DNA of 64,000 nt. Origin: Yponomeuta sedellus. Lineage: Eukaryota; Arthropoda; Insecta; Lepidoptera; Yponomeutidae. Position 1 is the first letter of the stretch, and every line of letters begins with the position of its first letter. Positions 21,447 to 32,285 of this stretch are shown here, in pieces. Below the pieces are notes generated by a model. The model searched no databases and was not told the origin of the DNA. It saw only the letters and a list, made by a program, of their open reading frames with translations. The stretch is taken from contig OW203730.1 of assembly GCA_934045075.1 (NCBI GenBank), positions 6,088,785 to 6,152,784 on the forward strand, in the 5' to 3' direction. Both the position numbers and the translations under genes were made by a program.

Positions 21447-24400
21447 TATCATTAAATTACAACGCCAACCTCAAATTGCCGTATGTATATTTTCCCGAAA
21501 TAGACGCGCGTTTCATGATCGACACTGGTAGCACGAGGTCCTTTATAAGCCCTCGTAAGGCTAATGAGTATTTTGCTGATCAGAAACGACATGAACCATT
21601 CGAGGTTATTAGTACACACGCCTCTAGCAAACATAACGAGGTCATAGACATCCCCTTGTTACCATCATTTCAGAGCAATGGCCAACATACATTTTATGTA
21701 TACGATGTCGATGTACGTTATGACGGACTAATTGGTCTGGATTTGCTCAAAGACTTAGAAGCCACCATTAACATCAAGGATAAAGTGCTTTTGACGAATA
21801 ACGCGATTTTACCCATAAATTGTGACACCTCAGACTACAAGGTAATTTTAGCCCCCCGTAGTGAACAGCGAGTTAAATTACCAACAGACTTATACACAGG
21901 AAATGCCATCTTGAATTATAAGCAGTTTTGTGAGGGATTACGAATGCCGAGTGCGCTTGTTAAGTGTGAAAACGGCTATGCATGTACTGTAATACAGAAT
22001 ACTAGCGATAAGGAATTAACCCTAGTAGTCACCTCACCATTTAAAGTTACAGAATATGTAGAGTCTGAAATTCAGGTTAACAGCATAAGCGATGTAGAGA
22101 TGAAAGACCTGGAAGTTGATGACATGCTTACGGAGAACTTAAAAAAATTGCGCCTGAAACACATGAACCCAGAAGAGCATGAGAGTATTCTTAAGCTCTG
22201 TACAGAATACAAAGATATATTTTACTGTGATAAAATCCCCTTAACCTTTACAAGCCAAGTAAAACATTGTATTAGAACAAAAAATGAGGACCCGATTTAC
22301 GTAAAACCCTATAGACAGGCACCTGTCCAGGCGGCAGAAATAAAAAGTCAAGTTGACAAACTTCTAAAAGATAACGTTATCCAGGAGTCCTACTCACCCT
22401 GGAGCGCACCAGTCCACCTGGTTCCCAAAAAAATGGACGCGTCCGGTGAGACTAAATATAGGATGGTTATCGACTACCGTCGATTAAATGAGATCACAGT
22501 AGACGATAAGTACCCTTTGCCCAATATAGCAGACCTATTTGATAAATTAGGCAAAAGCTGCTACTACTCAACACTAGACCTAGCGAGTGGCTATCACCAA
22601 ATAGAAGTTGCCGAGTGTGATAGACCCAAGACAGCCTTCAGCACTCAGAACGGTCATTACGAATTTTGTCGAATGCCTTTTGGCCTCAAAACAGCCCCCG
22701 CGACCTTTCAGCGTACCATGGACAACGTCCTTCGCGGCCTCCAAGGTATACACTGCATGGTATACTTGGATGATATCATCATATATTCGACAAGTCTGCA
22801 GGACCATCTACAGAAATTGCGTAATGTGTTTGACAGGTTACGAGCGACAAATCTTAAGGTGCAGCTCGATAAGTCAGAGTTTTTCAGAAAAGAAGTGCTG
22901 TACCTTGGCCATAAGATCACCAAAAATGGTCTTCAACCTAATGACGACAAGATCAGGGCAGTAATGAATTTCCCCATACCAAGGACCACCACCGAAATAA
23001 AAAGTTTCCTTGGCCTAATAGGATATTATAGACGCTTTATCAAGGACTTTGCGAAAGTAACACGACCCTTAACCGCGTGCTTAAAGAAACGTAACAAGAT
23101 CGTCCTTGATCAATCGTATATCGATGCCTTTAACACGTGTAAAGAGCTTTTAACAAACGCTCCTTTACTCCAATACCCGGATCCGGATAAGCCATACATA
23201 CTAACAACCGATGCTTCTGCGGTAGCCTTAGGTGCCGTTTTATCACAAGGAACTGTAGGCAGCGACAAGCCTATTGCGTACGCCAGTAGAACACTGAGCG
23301 ATACAGAGTCTCGCTACAGTACAATAGAGCGCGAGCTTTTAGCCATTGTGTGGGCGACAAAGCACTTTCGACCATATTTATATGGGCGAAAATTCATTAT
23401 TTACACGGACCATCGCCCTCTAGCGTGGTTACATTCCCTTAAAGACCCGAATAGTAAGCTTACCCGTTGGCGGTTACGTCTTCAAGATTTTGACTTCGAC
23501 ATTGTCTATAAAAAGGGCAAACAGAACACGAACGCGGATGCTTTATCCAGGATTAAAGTAAACGCTACCGATTCAGACGACGAAGCACTTTCCATGAAAG
23601 TCAATTTGGACAAGAAAGAAAAAGCCCTTCAGGCCTATCTTGGCGAGGTCACAGACCAAATAAAATCCTTAAGCAGTAAGCCAGCCGGCAATAGAAACTC
23701 TTCATCTACGATAACGATATCGGACGAATGTCGTACCGTGACAGCTAGCCCTATAACTATAACGGACTCTCTACCATCTGAAAAAGACGATGACAGTGTG
23801 GTGTATCCTGTCCCGTCACTTTCGAGTAGTGCCTCTGCAACTATCCATTCTGTGAGAAACCTTGAGTCGGAAGGAATCCCGATATTAAGTGATGCAATAG
23901 ATACAAAGCCTAATCAAATACTAGTCCACGTTTGGTATAAAAATGAACTACAAGTGCAAGACCTCTCTCGGGAAAAACAAAAGGTCTTACAAATTTTTAT
24001 TCCATTAAATAACGATGACGTCATTAAACAGTTTTTAAAGGAGTACGTAAAAAGCAAAACCAAATACTTTATTTGGTTTGAATGTGATGAACTCAGAAAA
24101 CAATTTTCAAAAATTATCATACAGCTATTCAAAAAGGATGCAGTTGATTTTTATGAGTGTACAGAGAGAGTGGTATTTGTGGAAGACGAAAAAGAGCAAA
24201 AGGCGATTATACTAAAACACCACGCAGGAAAAACATGTCACAGAGGAATAAAAGAAACCATGTTGAGAATCCGCCGTAATTATTTTTGGCACAATATGCA
24301 GGACACTGTTTCAGCAGTACTGAATGGATGTGATACATGCAAGATGATGAAATATGACAGGCACCCCATCAAGCCAATGTTACAACTAACTCAAACACAA

Positions 24401-25258
24401 AACGCCCCTTTCCAAGAAGTCTTTATAGATCTCTTCTCCATAGAAGGTAAACATTATCTCACCCTCGTAGACGCTTTCAGCAAGTTAGGGCAAGCTTTTG
24501 AGTTAGCAAACCGATCAACCCCTGAGGTCACCCGTGCCCTTATTAAATACTTTTCATTCTACGGCACCCCTAAAAAAATAAGCAGTGACCCAGGCGCGGA
24601 GTTCAACAACGAGCTCATGAAGGAGCTAATGACCATGTATAAAATCCAGCTCCATATAGGTACACCCAATAACCCCAACTCCATGGGAATTGTAGAAAGA
24701 TTTCACTCCACCATCATTGAAATCTACCGCCTAGCCAAATATGAACAAAAATGCACGGACGCAGCGTCTATAATGACCTACTCCGTCATGGCATATAACC
24801 ATACTATCCATAGCGCGACTAATCTAACCCCATTCGAAGTAGTTTTTGGTCACACCGATTCAGGTAAAGTCTTTGACACTGAATTCGAGCGAAATTACCT
24901 ACAGCAGATATTAAAGGATCACGCTAAAAGAACTAGGTGCTTATACGACCATTTGTCACAAAAATTATTACAGCAGAAGGAGAAGGTTAGACAAAAGAGA
25001 GGTGGAGAAGTAGAAGAAAATTTCCCCGAAGGCGAACACGTATTTGCCAAGTTAGTCAATAAAAGGAAAAGCAAAGATAAGCCGCGCTACCAAAAAGCCA
25101 CCGTTACAGGAAAGGTAGAACACAACGTAGTCCCCGTAAAAATAAAGGAAAGGCAAACTAAAGTACCGGTTAAAAACATCAAACGTCCTCCACAGGTGCT
25201 GTTGGCTCGTGATGAGCATAATGAGCCTAAGCCAAGCACTTCAGCTGCAAAGGATTGA
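21414..25258 (+). CDS. pol: Errantivirus 1 pol polyprotein (protease, RT, RNase H, integrase)
   Basis: Open from the frameshift site; about 1,270 residues lie downstream of 21443. Domains in order: aspartic protease (FMIDTGS near residue 27), RT (catalytic YLDD near 440), RNase H (LTTDAS near 588), integrase with an HHCC finger (H..H..C..C, about 926-966), then the DDE core (VFIDLF near 994, SSDPGAEF near 1047, GIVERFH near 1084) and a basic C-terminal tail. It makes and integrates the DNA copy. All catalytic residues are present and no internal stop is seen. It is expressed as a gag-pol fusion by -1 slippage. The last codons overlap the env reading frame. Confidence 0.93.
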
Positions 25259-25714
25259 CAAAAACCCAGGGATCTTACCTGTTAAGGAAGGTCAAGCTGT
25301 CGTTCAGCGAGATAAGTGGTTAATTATTAAGGTATTAGACTTAAGTGGCTTACAGTATGATTTAGCTTTTAATGTTTTAAAATATAGTGAGTTTAGTAAG
25401 TTAGTTAACGTTAATAAGCCTCAATTATATGAGTTTTTAGGGTTAAAAACACAGGCAGATTACATAAGTAATATAACAATTGATAAGTTCCAACAGCTTA
25501 TACCCACGCGTCGCTTCAAGCGCTTTAAGCGAGGACTCTTAGACCCTCTTGGTTCTCTTGTAAAACTCGTTACAGGCAACTTAGATCACGCCGACGCTAT
25601 CCGATATGACAACCTGATATCCCGTATGAAAACTCAACAGACTTCCATGACAGGAAAACTGACGCTGGTTACCAAGGTGTTAGACAACTTCATAAATAGC
25701 ACAACAGCTTTTAA
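25209..25714 (+). pseudogene. env: Errantivirus 1 env, 5' half
   Basis: Overlaps the end of pol in another frame. It shows the basic furin-type site before a Gly-rich segment (FKRFKRGLL, near 25530-25550) and the start of the long helical region shared with the env at 59836. The frame runs on to 25889 only by reading through the piggyBac and Polinton ends. The true env sequence stops at the TTAA at 25711-25714 and resumes at 39456. Start codon and signal peptide would come from a spliced leader exon. Envelope glycoprotein of an endogenous insect retrovirus; inactivated here by the insertion. Confidence 0.85.
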
Positions 25715-25756
25715 CCCATATATGCCCAGTGATTCGAAAACGAACAAAATTATGCA

Positions 25757-25898
25757 AGTAGGATGTTATTGGGCATTCTGGACCAGCTTCCATTCGTTTG
25801 AGCTCACGACGCACCGCGCCGGTTGGCGCGGCTTGTCGCTCTCTCAAACTCATTACAGCTATTCCAGAATACCCAATAACATCGAGTGATTCTAATTT
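25757..25898 (+). repeat. Polinton left terminal inverted repeat
   Basis: ~140 bp, inverted relative to 37322-37464. Within it, 25764-25820 and 25825-25881 are two 57-nt halves of an imperfect palindrome (about 74% paired), with perfect GC-rich inner arms CCGCGCC/GGCGCGG around GGTT. Confidence 0.88.
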
Positions 25899-26079
25899 AT
25901 AGTTTCAATAATTTTACGAGCAACCTACACAGTTTATGATAAATTCCATCAATGAAAACGAATGACACTAGGAAGCTTGAGTGAATGCAACTCACCATCA
26001 TCTTGGTGGAGATAGGTCCGCATAGTCACTGAGTTGAATTAAATAAAGGATCCCCAAGCTCAACTGAATTGTATTTACC

Positions 26080-26800
26080 CACTAGCTATGTTTTGTGCAG
26101 TTTCGTAATATACTAGATAAAACAGCACACATTATTTGCGGTATCGGTTAGGTTTCCTCATTAAGACAATGACATGAAATATTCCAAGTGATACTTGTAT
26201 TTACCCAGTCATAGTTTTGTGACCAGATTGGCTTCTCCCACTGAATGAGTTTAACACCACTGGTGTCTACTTTTCATAACAGTGACACAAAACTTTGCTT
26301 TTTCAACCCAGTTTGTTTTGTAGTCAGATTGACGTCTCCCACATGAACAAGGTACAACACCACAAATTTTGTTATCAGATTGACTTCCCGTGATGGCCCT
26401 TCATACAATAACATAAAAGTACAATTTCAACTTAATCATATTTTGTGGTCAGATTGACGGCTCCCACTGTTAGAAAGATTCAGCACCACAAATTACTTTG
26501 TGATCAGATTGACTTCATGTGATGAACCTTCTTGCGCAACAGTGACACAAAACATTTTCGTCTTAACTGTATTTTATGGTCAGATTGACGTCTCCCATTG
26601 TAAAAAAGGTGATTCCAACACAACAAAATTTTGTGATCCTTTTCATGTGACACAAATACTGGGTGATTGGCAGAACCAGGAAATACTTGTATTTTAGGCA
26701 TATTTTATGGTCGGCACAAAGAATACCTTACTTTTCCCACAAAAATGTTAGTGATCAGATTGAAGTCTCCTGTTTATCGTTCACTACGGAAAACACAAAA
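26080..26800 (+). repeat. Subterminal array of TCAGATTGA repeats
   Basis: At least seven diverged copies of 'g(g/a)tcagattgac(g/t)tc' at about 26223, 26322, 26373, 26448, 26502, 26579 and 26752. Two flavours alternate, one followed by 'tctccca' and one by 'tcatgtgatg'; the motif 'gtgacacaaaac' is also repeated. There is no coding potential. Confidence 0.75.
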
Positions 26801-26884
26801 CATTGCACAGTAGGAAAAATGTACTTCTACAGTTACTTGAATCCTTGGGTATACTTAAGTAAAATCGTGAATTAATGATAATAT

Positions 26885-28378
26885 CACTGACACATAAAAG
26901 TATACTTTCATTAATGGAAATCTATTTCCTACTAACGTGTCACTTTAGTTAACGCGAATGCGAATATGATAGGTGGCTGGCAGGGATTGTCAACCTTTAG
27001 CTGTTGACGCAGGAGTTATAAATTTGATACGAAGTATACACGGTGTAAGAAAAAATATGTTGTCAAAAAGTACAGTTTTATTTATAAAAGTTGGTTCCTT
27101 TGAACATTCCTTAAAGGTATTCCGGTAATAAAGCATTTTCCATGTTATTATTTTTTTAAGACTTGATGTTAAAGTATTTTAAGAAATCATGATTTTGTAA
27201 ATACGACCGACAGCATTTTGTCTTTTTTTAATTGAAACTTGAAGATATTATTCTCATCCCATTATACGTAACTGAACCTATGCAGATAGTTTTATATTTT
27301 TTCAACAGTTTTCTAACATCAGTTCTCGTTCATTTTCTATCTAAATTTATCTGTAACATACAGTAAAATAAATACAGTAAATTTTACATAACCCATAAAT
27401 AAAGAATTTAGAGGGGTCATAATATTTTAATGTATCACCTACATAAGAGATAACCAAAGGTTGACTATACTAGCTATACTCTAGTCTAAGATCCACACGG
27501 AAAAAACTCGTTGCATCAAAATATTTAGCTGTAGGTATCATTAATACCTAATGTTTGACTTTCACATAATATTGTGGAGTCTACCAAATGTTTTATAAAG
27601 AATACCTAGATAAGTATTATTTATCCTGAAATACATTTATATAGTAATTTCATCGATATCATACGATGTTTTCTATGGATAAGCTAGAGGAATTAATTAT
27701 AATTTCCTATTTAGCTCATCATCCGATTTCTGGTAACTGGAAATAACAGTTTATTTTCTTCTGCTATAGTGAAATATTCACCCAATTCGAACATTATCTG
27801 ATTAAGATCAAGAAAATCTAAAGTAAATTGCAACATGTGTATCTAGGACTATTTACTCCTACCTAGGTATGAAACCTACGAATTTGCTACGTTAACGTTA
27901 TTGGATCCGTTGCAAGCTTCTGATTGCGAAACATCTTACCTACAATAATCGATATATTGGTCACATTATGTTGCAATGGCAACCAGCCACATTAACTTGA
28001 GCTATTAAATAGTGCTGACATTATGAGAATAACATATAGGCTTGACCTTGCTACCGGTCAAGATGATTTGGTTAAGTACCTACTTTTGAAGGCAAAGCAA
28101 AAATTTTGGGTGTTCGATACTAAAAAGTAATATGTATTACTTTTATCAACAATCACCTATATTCATACACCTATAAATAAAGGCGATTTTCGCATTTACT
28201 TCATTACAGTACTTGTAATAAAAAAACAACATACACATTTAGGATATAAACCTATAACACCCTGATTTATCTAAAATTCTCATCACTTCCGATAACGTGA
28301 TAACGCTGTTCAGTACAGTCTCCGTGTGGTGTAATTATCTACGACTTCCTCGCTACCAGTCACTCCATCGGTATCAAA
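26885..28378. other. Polinton left arm, no coding sequence
   Basis: AT-rich, with no open frame over 60 codons on either strand and no recognisable polymerase motif. The 3' end (28300-28378) should hold the promoter and 5' UTR of the spliced gene; an Inr-like 'ttcagtac' is at 28304. Confidence 0.6.
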
Positions 28379-29972
28379 ATGTTAGTAAGTATATTTATTT
28401 ACATCCTAATTTTTTTTTTTTTTACGTGTTCCACTGACTAAACCGTATTAGTCCCTATATGAAAACTATGTCCCGAACTATGTCTAAAAAATATGTTCCA
28501 GTCACTACATTTATCTAGTATAGTAATTACAATACGGTGTATAAATCGTTTAGGTTAAATGTATAAGACTGGTATAAAACTATGTTATTATTATTTCAGG
28601 TCTGACTCCGAGTTTGAATTCTCTGGTGTACCTATTGCTGTGCAGTCGAGTAAGAAGCAAAAGACTCCAACCAGCTCCAAACGCAAAGCATCGAGCTACG
28701 TTGAGGAGACAGTTAGGTAAGAATACAATACATCTATAGTTTATTATAAATGATTGTACACTTTACACATCGTTTCAAATGACGATTCCCTCGATGTAAT
28801 CAAGCTGTTGATGAAAATCTTGGAACATTGAAAGAGATAACAACTGTTTATTTGTTTGTTTCATAACTAAAAGTTGTTTATTCGTCTTAATAATTCAAAC
28901 CATAGGTTTGACCCTTAAACCTTATTTTCTATAGCCTAAAGCCGGGCCGCTGCACCATGTTACGCGTGTTACAAAAAACGTAACACTTAAATATAATAAA
29001 AGTGGGACATGGTATAACACGTTAGGTACTTGTTATATAACGTTACGTTACGTAACACGTAAAGTGTTAATACCACTCCCCATTTTTGTTTTAATAACGT
29101 GTTACATTTTTTGTAACACGCGTAACATGGCGCAGCGGACCCGGCTTAACATTGATCGTTACGGTAAATGTTTACATCCAGGGAAAAGTTTACTGGAATA
29201 GAATTAGTCTCGTTATATTATTCGTTGTTACGTTGTCGCGTCATTTGACTCTAGCACACCGCTGAGTCATTGAATCGTTGATTACATTGCAGGCATGTAC
29301 TCGTAAAGGTTAACATGCTGTCGACTGTTTACTTTGCATCTTACTAGTCGTGGGTTCGATACCCGCTTCGCGTAGTATTTTTGTTTTCCATGTAAGATAT
29401 GCTTATTAAGAATCACTTGGGATATTTGCTTATTAAGAATGACATATATGGGATAGATCAAAAGTAGATATGTACCCTTCATATTAAACTATCATCCACT
29501 TCATACTCGTTCAATGTATGTGTATCTCCTATAGATAGCCTACCCAATCGGAATATAGGTATAAGTTTATGAAGGTACTTATGTTTTAAAATATATTGTT
29601 CACTTTTACAGGTCTGCAAGCACCTTAAAGAAAAAGACGGTGGGAGATCTTTTCGGGATTTTGCGAGACGCAGAGAAGGTCGCTAAAGCGACTCCCGAGC
29701 AGCACCAACTGGGGTCGAGTCTAGTGACGCGGGTCGCCAATGGTCACGTTCGTCGGACAGCAACGACGGAAGGAGAATTCTATATAGAATTGAAGGTCTA
29801 CAACACTACCGATGCTGCAAGTACCAACGTTCAAGAGAGGTGGAAAAAAGCGTTGATGGTAATAAAATTGCAGACTGATACGGACACACCGCACTGGGAC
29901 GTATTACAGAAATTTATTAAACAAGTTTATTCACTGTATGATAATAGTGAGGCGAGTTTTTTTAGATTTTAG
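28379..29972 (+). CDS. Polinton plus-strand spliced gene, unknown function
   Basis: Gene model from splice signals: exon 1 ends at 28380 with AT before GTTAGT, and exon 2 (28600-28716) starts with G after 'tatttcag', so the intron splits the start codon. Intron 2 (28717-29611) joins to exon 3 (29612-29972) in frame; both introns are GT-AG. The product starts MSDSEFEF, has a Lys/Ser-rich segment resembling a nuclear signal (QSSKKQKTPTSSKRK), then a soluble region of about 115 residues. I recognise no domain. Because it is the only gene facing the capsid cluster and the only spliced one, an early or regulatory role is a guess. Confidence 0.55.
28940..29146. mobile_element. Harbinger-like MITE in intron 2
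   Basis: 207 bp with ~48-bp TIRs (AGCCGGG at the left, reversed at the right, three or four differences) and a TAA duplication at 28937-28939 and 29147-29149. A 3-bp TWA duplication is typical of PIF/Harbinger. No transposase. Confidence 0.7.
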
Positions 29973-30334
29973 GCGAGACTGATCCGACTGACCCTTACTA
30001 CTACGCGCAAAATATTTTGAGTGGGTTCGATAGTGATGTCGAAGAAATACGAAACCCGGCTCCATCAGACGTGGGGAAGCGGAAAAGTAAGACTTCAAGG
30101 AAACGGGTTGCAAAGGACTCCACGTCTACATCATATGTGGTTAGCAAGGCGGCAAGAAGAGGAAATCGGTTGATAAAAATAGAAGTATTCGACTTAAATG
30201 AGTGTAAGGACACAAACAGTGAAAGTGCGGTGTTAAGTGCCCAATATGTTGTGATAGATCCTGTAGACGAAATAATGGACATGGTGGAAAACGTAGTTAA
30301 GAACATTTCTAAAAATATGTGCAATAGTTATTAA
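29966..30334 (+). CDS. Possible last exon or second ORF of the Polinton plus-strand gene
   Basis: Open after 'tttttttag' at 29965: it begins ILGETDPTDPYYY and continues DSDVEEIRNPAPS, a basic stretch GKRKSKTSRKR and an acidic C-terminus. AATAAA at 30361-30366 follows. It is in a different frame from exon 3. Either a short intron (possible donors at 29859 or 29925) joins them, or an indel broke one gene. Its coding-like composition and polyA signal argue it is real. Function unknown. Confidence 0.5.
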   Translation: MLGETDPTDPYYYAQNILSGFDSDVEEIRNPAPSDVGKRKSKTSRKRVAKDSTSTSYVVSKAARRGNRLIKIEVFDLNECKDTNSESAVLSAQYVVIDPVDEIMDMVENVVKNISKNMCNSY

Positions 30335-30442
30335 TTTCGTTTTAAATTAAAAATTAATTAAATAAAACATGTTTTCTTTTTTAAATACATTTACATTTAT
30401 TTCTTACTTTCAATAAAAAAGTTACATAAATACTTGCTTATT
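30335..30442. terminator. Convergent polyadenylation region
   Basis: Plus-strand AATAAA at 30361-30366 and minus-strand AATAAA (TTTATT at 30396-30401) lie between the facing transcription units. Confidence 0.6.
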
Positions 30443-30931
30443 CTAAATAAATTCTATAACATTATTTTCATAAAACCATTTCTTGACACATAGTACATTT
30501 TTCAACGCACATTGTTTGTGGTGAGAAAAACACGTAAAATTGCATACACTATATTTATCATGCAGGTATTTTATATTAGGACATTGATTTTCCTCGATAT
30601 TAATAACACAACAATCACCACAAAGTTTATTTACCCACATGATTTTTTCTAAACCTTTTACAAAAATTTTCTTATTCCTCAATAAACTATAAATTAACCT
30701 ATGAAATTCGCGGTAGTCAATAAAACCTTCACGCCAATAAATTCCTCTATTCTTTTCCAACCAAACAACTTGCTTTTTTTCGCTATCTGATAAAGTAGAA
30801 AATGGATAAGGAGGTTTTACTAAGTAGACCATAGTAAATTCTTTAGTAGCGAGAGCAAACTCTTTAATAATAAAATTATTTTTATAATCTCTAAATCCTT
30901 GTAAATCTACAAAAATATGTTCAGAATTCAT
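30443..30931 (-). CDS. Polinton 162-aa Cys-rich protein
   Basis: Start codon overlaps the major capsid stop by ATGA. It begins HIFVDLQGF and carries VWLEKNRGIYWREGF, FVKGLEKIMWVNKLCG, and a C-terminal Cys/His cluster (CSH..QC, LKNVLCVKKW) suggestive of metal binding. I recognise the pattern as one that recurs in arthropod Maverick-like loci, but its function is unknown to me. The VDLQGF start and later conserved Lys/Glu could fit an RNase-H-fold nuclease, which is speculation. Last gene of the minus-strand cluster. Confidence 0.75.
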   Translation of the reverse strand: MNSEHIFVDLQGFRDYKNNFIIKEFALATKEFTMVYLVKPPYPFSTLSDSEKKQVVWLEKNRGIYWREGFIDYREFHRLIYSLLRNKKIFVKGLEKIMWVNKLCGDCCVINIEENQCPNIKYLHDKYSVCNFTCFSHHKQCALKNVLCVKKWFYENNVIEFI

Positions 30932-32142
30932 GTTATTTTTTTAACGATGTTAGAAAGTGGTTTATATTCGATTACACAATCGTTTAGTATGAGGCAGTAA
31001 GCAGAAGTTTGATCTGGTATTTCTAAATCACTCTCTATTTCTACTCTAACATCAATGGGACCTGTCTTCAGGGTCTCATTTTGCCTGCAGCAATCTATTA
31101 CAAATAATGGTGCTTTATCTTTGAAATCCTTCAGATTTAACAACGGCTCACACCGACGTCCATAGTAAGACTGTTGGAATCTAGCGTACTGCTCATATAA
31201 TATCATATACCTTTCTTCAGTAAACTTAATATTGAGACTTTCATATGGAAAGTAAGTTGAATTTAAAAAAACCTTGACATCACGTACATAACAATGATCA
31301 AAGTGAGACATGTCTTTCATACCTAAACTTTTCCGATTAGTTTGTAAACCAATAATCACATAACGTGGTTTCTCTAATTGAGATGTGGTTTTTATAGACC
31401 AAGTATGTTTTGTAGTCTGTGGTAAAAGAGGGTATTCATAGAGATCCCAATTCCTAAATGCTAAACTGATAGGTCTATCTTTCTCCAAACATCTCAGCAA
31501 GTTAACTCTTTCACGATCAGATACTTTTATATGCGGTACTCTCCATACAATTTTGTTAATGGTTATGTCATCTAACACTTCATTAGTGGTTAATTTAATA
31601 GAATTAAGGTTTGTATTACTACGCAAAAGAACCAGCTCATGTTTACAGTTCATTATTATTTTATTATAATCTTCAGCGAAACCTAAAACTTTATTCAATG
31701 GGATACAGGCGGAAAAATTACCAGTAGTATTTTTTATTCCATCAATGTCCCACCCCCATAGCCGTGACATTTTTGATTCATTTTCATTCATCGAGAGCAA
31801 TGATTTAATAGTAGTTGTGATCCCAGCATTTTTTATCCTATCAATTTCTACGCCATTTAGTTCATATCGAATGTCTTGGAAAAGAAAAAGCGCTGCATTA
31901 TTCACCAACTCAATATTACTCACTCTCTCTTTTTTATCGCCATTTGGACGGTGCACTGTGATAGAACCTTCGATGTATAGTGTACTCTGTGACGGTAAGA
32001 CGTATAAGTCTTGTTGATTGATGGGAATGCGTATTTCATCGTTTTTGTTAAAACTATTAATGTAGGGCTTATACGAATGGATTTGGTAGCTTTCAATGCT
32101 GTTGTCGTAGGCGAAAGAATCCAAGATATTTAAGATATTCAT
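30928..32142 (-). CDS. Polinton major capsid protein (double jelly-roll type)
   Basis: 404 aa. N-terminal KNDEIRIPINQQDLYVLPSQ, then LVNNAALFLFQDIRYELNGV and SMNENESKMSRLWGW, the signature of the double-jelly-roll-like proteins found in insect Maverick/adintovirus loci. It would form the hexameric shell of a virion. Its start overlaps the 48-aa gene stop (ATGA), and its stop overlaps the next gene start, which suggests coupled expression from one transcript. The frame is intact. Assigned from family patterns; a structure prediction would confirm two stacked jelly rolls. Confidence 0.85.
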   Translation of the reverse strand: MNILNILDSFAYDNSIESYQIHSYKPYINSFNKNDEIRIPINQQDLYVLPSQSTLYIEGSITVHRPNGDKKERVSNIELVNNAALFLFQDIRYELNGVEIDRIKNAGITTTIKSLLSMNENESKMSRLWGWDIDGIKNTTGNFSACIPLNKVLGFAEDYNKIIMNCKHELVLLRSNTNLNSIKLTTNEVLDDITINKIVWRVPHIKVSDRERVNLLRCLEKDRPISLAFRNWDLYEYPLLPQTTKHTWSIKTTSQLEKPRYVIIGLQTNRKSLGMKDMSHFDHCYVRDVKVFLNSTYFPYESLNIKFTEERYMILYEQYARFQQSYYGRRCEPLLNLKDFKDKAPLFVIDCCRQNETLKTGPIDVRVEIESDLEIPDQTSAYCLILNDCVIEYKPLSNIVKKIT

Positions 32143-32285
32143 TTTATGACTTTTAAGTATCTGAGAAATTGTTTATTTTCCTTAGTCAGTTTTTTCTTTT
32201 TAGCAGGTGGTTTCTGTTGCGGTGGATGTGTTGTACTGAGATCTTTGGTTTCGGGTACCAATGTTTTATTTATGAAATCTATCAT
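32139..32285 (-). CDS. Small basic Polinton peptide, 48 aa
   Basis: Begins MIDFINKTLVPETKD, then a Pro/Gln stretch and PAKKKKLTKENKQFLRYL. The start ATG (32285-32283) overlaps the minor capsid stop and its stop (32141-32139) overlaps the major capsid start, both as ATGA. It fills the only gap between the two capsid genes in frame. The basic Lys run suggests DNA or capsid binding, perhaps a core or scaffold peptide. Function is inferred from position only. Confidence 0.7.
   Translation of the reverse strand: MIDFINKTLVPETKDLSTTHPPQQKPPAKKKKLTKENKQFLRYLKVIK

Noticed and set aside
25757..25889. Natural C-terminus of errantivirus 1 env at 25889
   Set aside because: These codons come from the inserted piggyBac and Polinton ends; env resumes at 39456.
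25900..28370. Degenerate polymerase B in the Polinton left arm
   Set aside because: No polymerase motif or long frame could be found by reading; the sequence is AT-rich repeats.
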